Counted from the stretch's first letter, positions 55,450 through 64,000 are shown. The stretch: DNA of 64,000 nucleotides from Hyphobacterium sp. CCMP332 (GCA_014323545.1 CP058647.1:186001-250000), one strand, 5' to 3'. Notes: generated by a model not told the origin, from the sequence alone. Program-made: numbers and translations.

Positions 55450-56217
55450 CTACAAAAACAACCTCTTTCTATTTGGGTCAAAATATTCTTCATATGAAGT
55501 AGGAGGTTGACTGTAAAAGCCAAGCTTCTGCAATACTTTTTCTGAAACATTGGATAAATCGATATCCTTAAGCAATCTCGGGGTGTCTATATATTGTTTC
55601 ATCCATGGTCTACAAACATTTAAAGTGATAGCATGTCTCCACGATTCAGAATTGTTCTTACCTCCAGCATGCCACATTCTGGTATTAAAAAACCAAGCTG
55701 TGCCGGCTTTAATTGTCAATCTTTGTGCGTTCTTATAAAATTCATCATCGTCGGGCATTTGTTCGCTTTTCTGACTGCCCTCTAAATAGTATGTTGCTCC
55801 GTTTTCAGGAGTAAAATCAACCAATGGAATTAACACCCCCATTCGTAAAATATAATCATCTAAATAAATAGGGCAATCCACATGGACATGACTCGAATCA
55901 TTTCCGGATTTGGGTGGCATGGACGAAGAGGTATACGAATATAATATTGAGTTCTCACCTAGCACCCAATCCATTGGATCTGTGACTTTTTTGTTATCCA
56001 ACAAATCAAGAAAAGCCCCACCATATTTGGCATTTGACAATACATAACCGTAAAACTTATAATCTTTAGTTCCTACGAATTCCAACTCCTTTTTCAGCGC
56101 CAGTTCTAACTCTTTTGTAGCCCTTTTAATGAAATCACTATCAACAACATTGTCAATAATGACGTATCCTTTATCATTAAATTCTTCTAAAAAAGATTGC
56201 TTATCATATTGTTTCAT
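55450..56217 (-). CDS. PhyH-family Fe(II)/2-oxoglutarate dioxygenase
   Basis: A 255-residue enzyme with the iron triad HVD (H112, D114) and a distal His183 (MWHAGG), with R194 for 2-oxoglutarate. The family hydroxylates carbon centres. In sugar clusters it may hydroxylate an acyl or amino-acid group, or a sugar; the substrate is not visible. It lies between WbqC and the FemAB-like gene. Confidence 0.85.
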   Translation of the reverse strand: MKQYDKQSFLEEFNDKGYVIIDNVVDSDFIKRATKELELALKKELEFVGTKDYKFYGYVLSNAKYGGAFLDLLDNKKVTDPMDWVLGENSILYSYTSSSMPPKSGNDSSHVHVDCPIYLDDYILRMGVLIPLVDFTPENGATYYLEGSQKSEQMPDDDEFYKNAQRLTIKAGTAWFFNTRMWHAGGKNNSESWRHAITLNVCRPWMKQYIDTPRLLKDIDLSNVSEKVLQKLGFYSQPPTSYEEYFDPNRKRLFL

Positions 56218-56239
56218 CTTGCAAAAATTTATTCTTTAA

Positions 56240-56938
56240 TTAAACCAATTCATATTCTTCTAAAAGATCTTTAATAATTGACTTTTTATTAAACATCATA
56301 ACATCGATAATGGAAAGGTAAGGGACAAAGTCTTTTGAATATTGATTATACTGTAATTCTCCTGTGCTAATAAAATTTAGTTTCATTCTTTCATTATCAA
56401 ATCGTTTTTTATCATACAATAAACGGCCATTTATTGGATTTATATAATGATCACAGCCTTCCTTTTTGCAAATATCGATAATCCGATCCTGACCGCTAAG
56501 ATCTTGATTATTATAACCTTTTGAGCTATAAACAATAGCAGTGGTCAAATCAAGGTAATCAATAACTTCTTTCAATGAATTTATTATAAACTTTGAAAGG
56601 TTCGTTTCTTTATTATTGATACTTCTAACAACTATTGGGAATACTTTGTCGAAAAAGGGTGACTTTTTGTATGCCATTTCAATACTTTTCAATAACTTTT
56701 TTCTCCATTTATCCTCTGAAGACACTTCTATTTCATTGATTTTCTTATTTTGACTAGCCTCGAGAAGTGGTATAGAAAATTTATGAACCCGCCCATTTAT
56801 TAAAATCTGATTTCTATTAATCCAGCCCTTTTTAATGAAATTAACATCATCATAAAATATAAATTTATCTACTGCATTGATTAACTGAAAATAGCCCAAA
56901 TAGGGGAATATATAAGGTTGCATAATTGCTAGCTTCAC
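56240..56938 (-). CDS. WbqC family protein
   Basis: A 232-residue protein with the family start KLAIMQPYIFPYLGYFQL, FIFYDDVNFIKKGWINRN and HYINPINGR. WbqC genes are common in O-antigen loci next to DegT aminotransferases; their reaction is not settled, though roles in sugar N-acylation have been proposed. The GTG start forms GTGA with the aminotransferase stop; a later ATG would cut the first strand. Confidence 0.9.
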   Translation of the reverse strand: MKLAIMQPYIFPYLGYFQLINAVDKFIFYDDVNFIKKGWINRNQILINGRVHKFSIPLLEASQNKKINEIEVSSEDKWRKKLLKSIEMAYKKSPFFDKVFPIVVRSINNKETNLSKFIINSLKEVIDYLDLTTAIVYSSKGYNNQDLSGQDRIIDICKKEGCDHYINPINGRLLYDKKRFDNERMKLNFISTGELQYNQYSKDFVPYLSIIDVMMFNKKSIIKDLLEEYELV

Positions 56939-58020
56939 AAACCGTATTTTTGTGTTCTTTGCATTAATCTTGAGATCATATCCTGTTCTTCCTTCGTCAA
57001 ATCGTGATATAAAGGAAGACAGAGAATCCGTGAAGAAATATCATCAGATATTGGGGTTTCCTTTTGAGTTACATAATCTAATTTGGAAAGCGAAGGGTAG
57101 AAGTATCGACGTGGAAAAATTTCAGCTTCTTCAAGAACTTTTTTTATTTCTAGAACTTCTTGTTCATCGTTTAACAGTATAGGATAATAAGAAAAATTGT
57201 AATCACAAGAACTCTCAATTTGCTGTTTTTTATAAACAAGAGGTTTTAATATCATATCATAATATTTTGACTGTTCTTTGCGACTTTCAAGAATCAAGTC
57301 TATATCCTCGAGAACACAAAGCCCCATGGCAGCGTGAAATTCAGAGTTTTTACCATTGATACCGAGTCCATGAAAAGTTGTTGGTCCTGAATGACCAAAG
57401 TTCCTCATAAAAGCTACTTTTTTAAGAATTTCCGGATGTCTTGTAACGATCAATCCTCCTTCTGTTGAATGCATTATTTTAGTTGCATGAAGACTTAGGG
57501 TACTTAGATCGCCGTATTCAAGAATAGACTTTCCTTTATAATTTGTACCAAAACAATGCGCCGCATCATAAATTACTTTTAGCTTATGCTTATTGGCAAT
57601 TTTTTCTATTGATTCAATGTCACATGGATTTCCAAAGCAATGTGTTGCCAGTATTGCTGATGTTTTATGGGTGATAGACTCTTCTATTTTACTAGGGTCT
57701 ATATTGAAGGTTTCCGGAGAAATATCAACATAAATTGGTTTGCATTGCTCCCAAACAATACTGCTGGAAGTGGCAACGTAGGAGAAAGGTGTGGTAATTA
57801 TTTCACCCTTTAGTTCAAGGGCTTTAATAGCAATTTGAAGTGCTATTGTCCCATTGCCAACATATGCCAGGTGTTCGACTTTCAGATATTCTTTTAAAAG
57901 AAGCTCAAATTCATTGACCAGTGGACCATTATTGGTTAGCCACTGTCTTTTCCATATGTCATCAACATATTTTTTAAATTTTTCTTTTGATGGTAAATAT
58001 GGTTTGGTCACCGGAATCAA
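56935..58020 (-). CDS. DegT/DnrJ/EryC1 sugar aminotransferase
   Basis: A 361-residue PLP enzyme with VIYDAAHCFG (Asp152) and the PLP lysine K181 (SLHATKIMHSTEGG). It is related to but distinct from the aminotransferase at 23024-24223. Next to WbqC it likely makes an amino sugar that WbqC then modifies. The TTG start (LIPVTKPYLP) agrees with the family N-terminus. Confidence 0.9.
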   Translation of the reverse strand: MIPVTKPYLPSKEKFKKYVDDIWKRQWLTNNGPLVNEFELLLKEYLKVEHLAYVGNGTIALQIAIKALELKGEIITTPFSYVATSSSIVWEQCKPIYVDISPETFNIDPSKIEESITHKTSAILATHCFGNPCDIESIEKIANKHKLKVIYDAAHCFGTNYKGKSILEYGDLSTLSLHATKIMHSTEGGLIVTRHPEILKKVAFMRNFGHSGPTTFHGLGINGKNSEFHAAMGLCVLEDIDLILESRKEQSKYYDMILKPLVYKKQQIESSCDYNFSYYPILLNDEQEVLEIKKVLEEAEIFPRRYFYPSLSKLDYVTQKETPISDDISSRILCLPLYHDLTKEEQDMISRLMQRTQKYGL

Positions 58021-58026
58021 AATGAT

Positions 58027-58851
58027 TTAGTTTTTATTCCAATCAAATTCTTGTCCAATTAAATTGAATAGTTTTTCATTGTATGGTTTAAATAAATTTT
58101 TAAGAATGGCTCCCGTATCAGAATTAATTTTTAAATGATACTTTCTTTCATTCATATTTGAGGCACGCAGTTTTTGTTTATTATCAATTCCAATAAAATT
58201 TAAAATTTCTTTATGAACTAACTCGACGTTTAATTTGTAATAATTACTTTCCAATATCATTATTTGATCTTTTGGAAAAACCTTCAAATAATTATTTACC
58301 TGATCATAATAAATTCCTCTTCTTAAATAGCCGTATGGATCGCGATACCAATTTACTGATTCAATATTCATTAGTTCATTTTGAATTGCCTCTTCAAAAG
58401 TACGCTTATCCTCTAGTTTAAAATGATTCCTTGACAGGTGAAAATTATGATACATTGTCCAAGCTGAATAAGCCCTTGAAACGGGCTCTCTCAATAAAAT
58501 TATAATTTTAATTTTTGGATCATAATTAAAGATTCTTTTTGCACATTCAGGATGGTATAAATACTCAGGTGTTGCTTCAAATGTAATCTGATTTTTATTG
58601 ATTTGATGAGGTTTTGGAAAATTAGTATGGTAATAATAATGACCCCTCAGTTTATATAATGAATCGTTTGAAAAATAGCCCATTTCCTTAATCGGAGGAG
58701 CTATGATTTCTGAATGTGAAGACAGATATTGAAACAAAGCTGATGTTCCTGCCTTTTGTGCACCTACAATTAGAAAGGATGGTTTTGTGTGGTATCCAAA
58801 TTGAACGAAATAATTATTGATTTTTTCGCGTTTTTGTTTGGAAGGGATCAT
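58027..58851 (-). CDS. Sulfotransferase (PAPS type)
   Basis: A protein of 274 residues from the ATG at 58851; a GTG at 58860 would form a GTGA overlap with the upstream gene and is also possible. PAPS site IVGAQKAGTSALFQYL, 3'-phosphate site IILLREPVSRAYSAW. It is closely related to the next gene, a recent tandem duplicate in layout (same NVDREP/RNP...RAYSAW region). Confidence 0.87.
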   Translation of the reverse strand: MIPSKQKREKINNYFVQFGYHTKPSFLIVGAQKAGTSALFQYLSSHSEIIAPPIKEMGYFSNDSLYKLRGHYYYHTNFPKPHQINKNQITFEATPEYLYHPECAKRIFNYDPKIKIIILLREPVSRAYSAWTMYHNFHLSRNHFKLEDKRTFEEAIQNELMNIESVNWYRDPYGYLRRGIYYDQVNNYLKVFPKDQIMILESNYYKLNVELVHKEILNFIGIDNKQKLRASNMNERKYHLKINSDTGAILKNLFKPYNEKLFNLIGQEFDWNKN

Positions 58852-58856
58852 TTTAA

Positions 58857-59645
58857 TCACCAATTAAAATCTTCACCAATTAATTCTGATAATCTCTTAT
58901 TGTAAGGAGAATAAAAATCTATTAATTTTTTATGAGTCTCCTTAGAAATTTCATACTGATATGAGCCTTTTGCTTTTTGCTTTTTATTTTTTTCAACAAA
59001 ATCAAATGGTGTAACATCTAGAAATTCACAAATTAATAGGTTAAATTTCTTTTTATTCTGCCAATATTTTTCACTTTCCAATATCAATATTTGATCCCTA
59101 TCAAAAATTTTAAAAAGATTTAAAATCTGATTAATGTAAATTCCTTTGTCAAGATAAAAATGTATATTCATAGTGTCTTGTACTTTGTTTAATTCATTAT
59201 CTATTGCTACTTCAAATGGCCTGGTCTCCAATAATTTTTTTTCTCGACCTTCGTCTTTATATAAATTTGAAAACATATTCCAAGCTGAATAGGCTCTTTT
59301 GACAGGATTTCTTAGTAATACAATTATCTTCGCATTTGGATTATATTTTTTTAATCGTTCTAATGCTTTAGGAAAAAACAAGTAAGATGGAGTAGCTTCT
59401 AAAAGAATTTTTGAAGACCAAAAAGAAATTTTAGGGAATTGTTTATAATACCAACTGACACCTTGATTTAAATATTTATGTTCAGAAGAGAAAAAGTGAA
59501 CTTCTTTATTAAATGAAGTAATTATTTGTGGATGATCTTTTAGTGTTTCAAATAATTCTGTAGTCCCCGATTTCTGAGCGCCTATAATAAATGCTGAACA
59601 TTTTTTTAACAACCTAACTCTGTATAAGACATTAATAATTGGCAT
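58857..59645 (-). CDS. Sulfotransferase (PAPS type)
   Basis: A 262-residue protein from ATG 59645 (or 264 from GTG 59651). PAPS site IIGAQKSGTTELFETL and 3'-phosphate site IVLLRNPVKRAYSAW, then FEVAIDNEL. It overlaps the Wzt gene by about 14 bp. Very AT-rich. Confidence 0.87.
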   Translation of the reverse strand: MPIINVLYRVRLLKKCSAFIIGAQKSGTTELFETLKDHPQIITSFNKEVHFFSSEHKYLNQGVSWYYKQFPKISFWSSKILLEATPSYLFFPKALERLKKYNPNAKIIVLLRNPVKRAYSAWNMFSNLYKDEGREKKLLETRPFEVAIDNELNKVQDTMNIHFYLDKGIYINQILNLFKIFDRDQILILESEKYWQNKKKFNLLICEFLDVTPFDFVEKNKKQKAKGSYQYEISKETHKKLIDFYSPYNKRLSELIGEDFNW

Positions 59646-60927
59646 CCTCACTTATTTCTTCCCAATTAAACTGTGGCTTTAACCAACCTTTTGATTTCCC
59701 CATCCATTCTCCTAATTTTTGGTTTGGAGGGCCAATCCTAAAAAAAACGACATCTATATATTTTTTCAACAACCTCGTTTCCATCCCAAATTTTACGATA
59801 TGAAAATTAACTGAAAATTCTCCTTCATTAAAAAATGGGGAAGGTATTGTACATTGGATCTTATGATTGCCAGTATTGAATTTTTGGAATTGAATATTTC
59901 TTGAACTAGTTACAAATAGAATATCTCCTCTCTCATTCTTGAATTGTAATGTAAATCCAAAATCATTTGATGGCTTTTGAAGAAATTCAAATTCAAGCAA
60001 AATCAATATATTCTTGTCCATTGGAAAATGATTTGTTAAGTTATGATCTTCAGAATGAATTTGAAGTGAATTTATTTTAATAAAGTCTTCCTTTAGATCT
60101 CCTTCCTCATCAAATAAATACTTTGAATCACCAATTTTATTGATGGATAAGTAACGATCTACCACTGCTTCAGACTCACCCTTGAACACAAGATTGCCAT
60201 TTTTTAGCAATAACGCCTTCGGGCATAAAGATTTAACCGCATTCATGTTATGGCTTACAAATAGTACGGTTCTGCCTTGCCCGGAAATATCTTCCATTTT
60301 ACCAAGACATTTTTTCTGAAATTCTGCATCACCTACTGCCAGTACTTCGTCTATAATTAAGATTTCGGGTTCAAGGTGTGCTGCTACACTAAACCCCAAA
60401 CGAACTTTCATTCCGCTGGAGTAAAATTTAACAGGGGTATCTATGTGTTTGTGCACACCGGCAAAATCAATGATTTCATCCAGTTTTGAATCGATCTCCC
60501 TTTTGGTCATCCCCAATATGGTCCCGTTCATATAGATATTATCGCGGCCACTAAGCTCAGGGTGAAAGCCTGTTCCAACTTCCAGCAGTGAAGAAACTCT
60601 GCCTTTAATTTCAATCTCTCCGCCGCTCGGTGGTGTTATTCGGCTTAAAATTTTTAATAGGGTACTCTTCCCAGCCCCATTATGCCCAATGATTCCCAGC
60701 ACCTCACCTTTTTTGACTTCAAAACTAATATCTTTCAAAGCCCAAAAAATGGTATCGTCTTCCCCATCCTTGAAAGAACTCAATCGCATAATCCGTCTAA
60801 GGTTACGCAAGGGGTAAGTAATCGCATTTTTAATATGGCCTGCAAAAGTGTCGGCCTTTTCATGAGTTCCTAAGCGATAGCGTTTGCTTATATTTTTGAC
60901 AGAAATTACAATATTGGAATTAGTCAT
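59632..60927 (-). CDS. wzt: ABC transporter ATPase, Wzt type with C-terminal glycan-binding domain
   Basis: A 431-residue ATPase. Walker A GHNGAGKST (81-89), signature YSSGMKVRLG (169-178), Walker B ILIIDEVLAVGD (189-200). The C-terminal part (about 265-431) is a beta-rich domain like the Wzt carbohydrate-binding domain, which recognises the finished chain end. It powers export of undecaprenyl-linked polysaccharide through the Wzm channel across the inner membrane. Confidence 0.9.
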   Translation of the reverse strand: MTNSNIVISVKNISKRYRLGTHEKADTFAGHIKNAITYPLRNLRRIMRLSSFKDGEDDTIFWALKDISFEVKKGEVLGIIGHNGAGKSTLLKILSRITPPSGGEIEIKGRVSSLLEVGTGFHPELSGRDNIYMNGTILGMTKREIDSKLDEIIDFAGVHKHIDTPVKFYSSGMKVRLGFSVAAHLEPEILIIDEVLAVGDAEFQKKCLGKMEDISGQGRTVLFVSHNMNAVKSLCPKALLLKNGNLVFKGESEAVVDRYLSINKIGDSKYLFDEEGDLKEDFIKINSLQIHSEDHNLTNHFPMDKNILILLEFEFLQKPSNDFGFTLQFKNERGDILFVTSSRNIQFQKFNTGNHKIQCTIPSPFFNEGEFSVNFHIVKFGMETRLLKKYIDVVFFRIGPPNQKLGEWMGKSKGWLKPQFNWEEISEDANY

Positions 60928-60962
60928 TTATATATTGGCTTAAATCAGCAAAATCAATGGAG

Positions 60963-61922
60963 TTAAATAACAATTTGAGGCTTTAAAATTGACTTTAAAT
61001 CATTGGCCAGGGTTGCGCTGAAAACCTTTGAACCATTTTTATTTAAATGCAAGACATTATAAAAAAAGTCTTTGTTATAATTGATTTCATCTTTGGAGTA
61101 GTCCAGAAATAGCAAACTGTGTTTTGAAGCTATATTTTCATACAAATTGATTAAGGATGCCCTATTCTCTATAAATAACTGGCCTTCGATATATTCAGGT
61201 GGGTAAACCAGAATCAATTTCGTGGAATTGTTTTGGCATTCAATTATAAAATCCTCAAAAAGATCTATACTCTGAGAATCCAAATCGATTTTATAGGATT
61301 TAAATTTGTTTTTTGCCCTGTCAAAATCTTTGTTCCATGTTTTATCATTTGCCCTAAAACCCTTATACCGAATTTTTTTTGAATCCACTTTCCCATACCA
61401 TGAAAATAGAATATTGGCCATTGCATTGGTGTTGCCTGAATAGCGGATCAATGGAATAAAGAAATCGTATTTTTCAAAGCCCAGATAATCCGAGGTGTAT
61501 TTATAAAAATGCTCATTGAAGAGCATGTATGGAAGAAATTGATTTAGATTATATAAATCGGGCCTTTTTTGTAAAGTGGCATGATCGACAATTTGAATTA
61601 TGTATTCAGGACTTCCATTGTATTTCAGATTTAGGCTGTGTCTCAAATATTGCAATTGAAAATTGTGCCCGTCAATTCCAAAATTATAGGCGGAAATTCC
61701 TAATGAATCCTCAATTATTTGCGGATCGATTTGAACCCAGGCTCTGGAACTTCCATAAATAAGAAGAGGATCTTCGACTTCCGCTTCCAAAATGTCATTC
61801 CATACTGAAAACTCACCGATTTCTGTTTTAGCAAGTGATATTGAAAACAGCCGATCCAAAGGATAGATGACTGCCAGCAACAAAATAAAAAAGAATAATA
61901 GGGTTTTAAGAAATCTTCTCAC
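60963..61922 (-). CDS. SGNH-hydrolase-like partner of the MBOAT protein
   Basis: A 319-residue protein with one N-terminal membrane helix (6-22). IYGSSRAW (55-62) is the nucleophile block and NVLHLNKNG near the C-terminus the Asp/His block. With an MBOAT it forms a two-part O-acyltransferase: the MBOAT passes an acyl group across the membrane and the SGNH protein moves it to the sugar. It starts with GTG directly after the MBOAT stop with no gap. Confidence 0.8.
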   Translation of the reverse strand: MRRFLKTLLFFFILLLAVIYPLDRLFSISLAKTEIGEFSVWNDILEAEVEDPLLIYGSSRAWVQIDPQIIEDSLGISAYNFGIDGHNFQLQYLRHSLNLKYNGSPEYIIQIVDHATLQKRPDLYNLNQFLPYMLFNEHFYKYTSDYLGFEKYDFFIPLIRYSGNTNAMANILFSWYGKVDSKKIRYKGFRANDKTWNKDFDRAKNKFKSYKIDLDSQSIDLFEDFIIECQNNSTKLILVYPPEYIEGQLFIENRASLINLYENIASKHSLLFLDYSKDEINYNKDFFYNVLHLNKNGSKVFSATLANDLKSILKPQIVI

Positions 61923-63368
61923 TTAAAACTGGAAATAAATAAACTCCTCTTGTTTTCCCGCTAATAAAATAATTGCAAATACGATTGCATAATAAGCCAG
62001 CCAACGCAGTGGCCTTGATTTTAAACCAAACATTTTCTGAATGGCAAATTCATTTGTCCTACCTTGCCATTCCACCATGGTAAATACCAATATTAAAAGC
62101 AGCAATACTTTTAGAAATAGAAAATCTTTCGTAAAAGGAATTGAAAACAGATCCATGCTCAGCATATGGCTGTAATAGTCCATCGCATGGGCAATGGATT
62201 CCGATCTAAAAAATATCCATGCCAGACAGGTAATTAAAAAGGTAATTCCAATGGATAAAATGGTTTTTATATCCGGAAAGAAACGGCCCTCTCCTGCTGT
62301 ATCCAGATTTTTTCGATTCTGTCCAAGGATCATCAAGGGTAAAAAGTAGAGAGCATTTAAAGCACCCCAAACAATAAAGGTCCAATTGGCGCCATGCCAA
62401 AAACCACTCACCACAAATATGATCATGATGTTTCTTATCTGCATGTATTTGGATCCTTTGCTTCCTCCCAGAGGTATGTATAAATAATCGCGAAACCAGG
62501 TGGAAAGGGAAATATGCCAGCGTCTCCAGAATTCAGCTATGTCTCTGGAGAAATACGGGAAAGCAAAATTTTTCATCAGGTCAAAACCAAAAAGACGGGC
62601 CGTACCTATGGCGATGTCAGAGTAACCCGAGAAGTCGCCGTATATCTGAAATGCAAAGAGCACTGCTCCTAATAATAATGTGCTCCCCGAATAGCTCTCC
62701 GGATTGTCAAAGATCATATTGACATAATAGGCGCAGTTGTCAGCTATCACTACCTTTTTGAACAAACCCCACAATATTTGTCGACAGCCATCTACTGCAA
62801 GGCCATAATCGAAGACGCGTTTTTTGAAAAATTGAGGTAAAAGATGAACCGCGCGTTCAATGGGTCCGGCCACCAGCTGTGGAAAAAAACTCACAAAGGC
62901 TGCAAAGGCCAGAAAATCGCGTGTGGGTTTTAAGTTGTTGCGGTAGATATCGATGGTATAACTCAACGTTTGAAAGGTGTAAAAACTTATGCCCACCGGT
63001 AACACGATATTCAGTGAATCACCATTGATTTCTGTGCCAAAAAATGAGAAGGCCCTTGTGAAATTATCGAGGAAAAAATTATAGTATTTGAAGAAGCCGA
63101 GTAATCCCAGATTGGTTAAAAGACTCAGAATCAGAAGATACTTGCGTTTTTGTTTGGTGGAAGTCATTTCCAAACGCAGACCGACCAAATAATCCACAAG
63201 GGTACTGAAAATTATCAGCGACAGAAAACGCCAATCCCACCAGCCGTAAAAAATATAACTGGCGATGACCACAAAGAGATTTTGCCATTGCAGCTTATTT
63301 CTAAGCAGCCAGTATATGCCGAATACAATTGGAAGAAATACCGCAAAATCAATGGAGTTAAATAGCAT
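61923..63368 (-). CDS. MBOAT family O-acyltransferase (AlgI/DltB-like)
   Basis: A 481-residue protein with about eleven membrane helices. The catalytic His325 lies in SGFWHGANW and the second conserved His285 in RRWHISLSTWFRDYLYIPLG. The start FNSIDFAVFLPIVF is typical of AlgI-like proteins. It moves acyl (often acetyl) groups from the cytoplasm for transfer to the polysaccharide. It lies between the two halves of the exporter, which suggests acylation and export are linked. Confidence 0.92.
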   Translation of the reverse strand: MLFNSIDFAVFLPIVFGIYWLLRNKLQWQNLFVVIASYIFYGWWDWRFLSLIIFSTLVDYLVGLRLEMTSTKQKRKYLLILSLLTNLGLLGFFKYYNFFLDNFTRAFSFFGTEINGDSLNIVLPVGISFYTFQTLSYTIDIYRNNLKPTRDFLAFAAFVSFFPQLVAGPIERAVHLLPQFFKKRVFDYGLAVDGCRQILWGLFKKVVIADNCAYYVNMIFDNPESYSGSTLLLGAVLFAFQIYGDFSGYSDIAIGTARLFGFDLMKNFAFPYFSRDIAEFWRRWHISLSTWFRDYLYIPLGGSKGSKYMQIRNIMIIFVVSGFWHGANWTFIVWGALNALYFLPLMILGQNRKNLDTAGEGRFFPDIKTILSIGITFLITCLAWIFFRSESIAHAMDYYSHMLSMDLFSIPFTKDFLFLKVLLLLILVFTMVEWQGRTNEFAIQKMFGLKSRPLRWLAYYAIVFAIILLAGKQEEFIYFQF

Positions 63369-63388
63369 GTATTAGCTCTAATTTAGAT

Positions 63389-64000
63389 TTAGGCCACATC
63401 GGCGAAGTTTCTTTCCATTTTTCTAAAATAAAAGGAGCCAAAAACAAAGAGTAAAACCGATACCATTGCCCCTATGCCAATTAAATCCCAGGGCATAGCT
63501 TTTGTGCCCAGGAATGAAGACCGCATTCCTTCAATTACGCCTACCATAGGGTTGAGGGCATAGAAATACAAATATTTTTCCGGAATTATTGATATGGAAT
63601 ACACTACAGGAGCCGAATACATTAAGATTCTTACCATAAATGACATGGCGTGGTTTACGTCTCTGAACTGAACCGCTAACGCAGATAAGATCATCCCCGA
63701 ACCAATGGAAGTGAGCACCATTATCAATAATAGAATCGGCAAATAAATGATATTGTATGAGGGAATAAAATTATAGTATAAAAACAATCCTATCATCACG
63801 ATAAACCCAATTGAAAAATCAATGAATTTTGTAAAAACAGCTGATAAAGGTAAAATCAAACGCGGAAAATAAACTTTTGACAATAGGGCTTTATTTGCAG
63901 TCAAACTATTTGAAGATTCGGTTAACATACCACTGAAATAATGCCAGGGAACCATTGCTGCAAAACTGAATAGAATGTACGGCACACCATCGCTGCCCAA
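63389..64000 (-). CDS. wzm: ABC transporter permease, Wzm type (N-terminus outside the window)
   Basis: 203 residues of an ABC-2 permease, cut at the right edge. Five membrane helices are visible, with the motif FSGMLTESSNSLTANKALLSKVYFPR in the cytoplasmic loop and ALNPMVGVIEGMRSSFLG, as in the polysaccharide exporters Wzm/TagG. The frame is open to base 64000, so the start is missing. The partner ATPase is the Wzt gene at 59632-60927. Confidence 0.9.
   Translation of the reverse strand: MGSDGVPYILFSFAAMVPWHYFSGMLTESSNSLTANKALLSKVYFPRLILPLSAVFTKFIDFSIGFIVMIGLFLYYNFIPSYNIIYLPILLLIMVLTSIGSGMILSALAVQFRDVNHAMSFMVRILMYSAPVVYSISIIPEKYLYFYALNPMVGVIEGMRSSFLGTKAMPWDLIGIGAMVSVLLFVFGSFYFRKMERNFADVA

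Noticed and set aside
55443-55550. 36-residue N-terminal extension of the FemAB-like gene
   Set aside because: It overlaps the PhyH gene by 101 bp and is Cys-rich and unlike the family; the ATG at 55442 follows the PhyH stop closely.
1-64000. CRISPR arrays, insertion sequences, integrases, rRNA, riboswitches
   Set aside because: I saw no regularly spaced repeats, transposase or integrase motifs, rRNA sequence or known riboswitch core in the window.

Overview
The window comes from a member of the Bacteroidota. Evidence: proteins with the type A C-terminal sorting domain of the type IX secretion system (T9SS; motif YPNP/FPNP near the C-terminus, ending in a GxY-type strand), several exact matches to the Bacteroidota promoter consensus (TTG-N19-TAnnTTTG), a low GC content, and typical family members (BatE-like TPR-SH3 protein, LegB-type dehydratase, CapK-like adenylating enzyme). 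The order or genus cannot be fixed from sequence alone. Almost all genes lie on the minus strand, so transcription runs from high to low coordinates.

Left part (1-14.1 kb): the 5' part of a secreted repeat protein is cut by the left edge. Next comes an operon, read from 14.07 kb down to 0.68 kb: a secreted tail-fibre-like protein, two T9SS cargo proteins, a giant 3030-residue RHS/YD-repeat protein ending in an M23 metallopeptidase domain, and a small exported protein in the place usually held by an immunity gene. The large genes overlap by 8 bp and the unit ends at a likely terminator.

Middle part (14.2-22.4 kb): an orphan SGNH-like membrane protein; a tRNA-Lys(UUU) with a consensus promoter and two tandem intrinsic terminators, whose 3' tail and terminators are duplicated about 260 bp downstream; a BatE-like gene (the only plus-strand gene); an SDR oxidoreductase whose promoter implies a leaderless or nearly leaderless mRNA; and three tandem paralogous secreted proteins, only one of which keeps the T9SS sorting domain.

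Right part (22.4-64 kb): about 41 kb of surface-polysaccharide genes, very tightly packed. It holds an ABC exporter (Wzm, Wzt) interrupted by an MBOAT/SGNH O-acylation pair, five PAPS-type sulfotransferases, seven GT4, three GT2 and one GT-C glycosyltransferase, a small PglC-like phosphoglycosyltransferase, nucleotide-sugar enzymes (LegB-type dehydratase, nucleotidyltransferase, SDR, two DegT aminotransferases), and many tailoring enzymes (GNAT, FemAB/CelD-like, asparagine synthase, PhyH, WbqC, deacetylase-like, methyltransferases, CapK-like), plus an O-antigen ligase/polymerase. The predicted product is a highly modified, sulfated and acylated polysaccharide. A T9SS cargo gene sits inside this cluster with its own likely promoter. 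Many junctions are NTGA stop/start overlaps and a large share of starts are TTG or GTG. Regions from about 48.6 to 60 kb look more AT-rich than the flanks, which suggests mosaic assembly.
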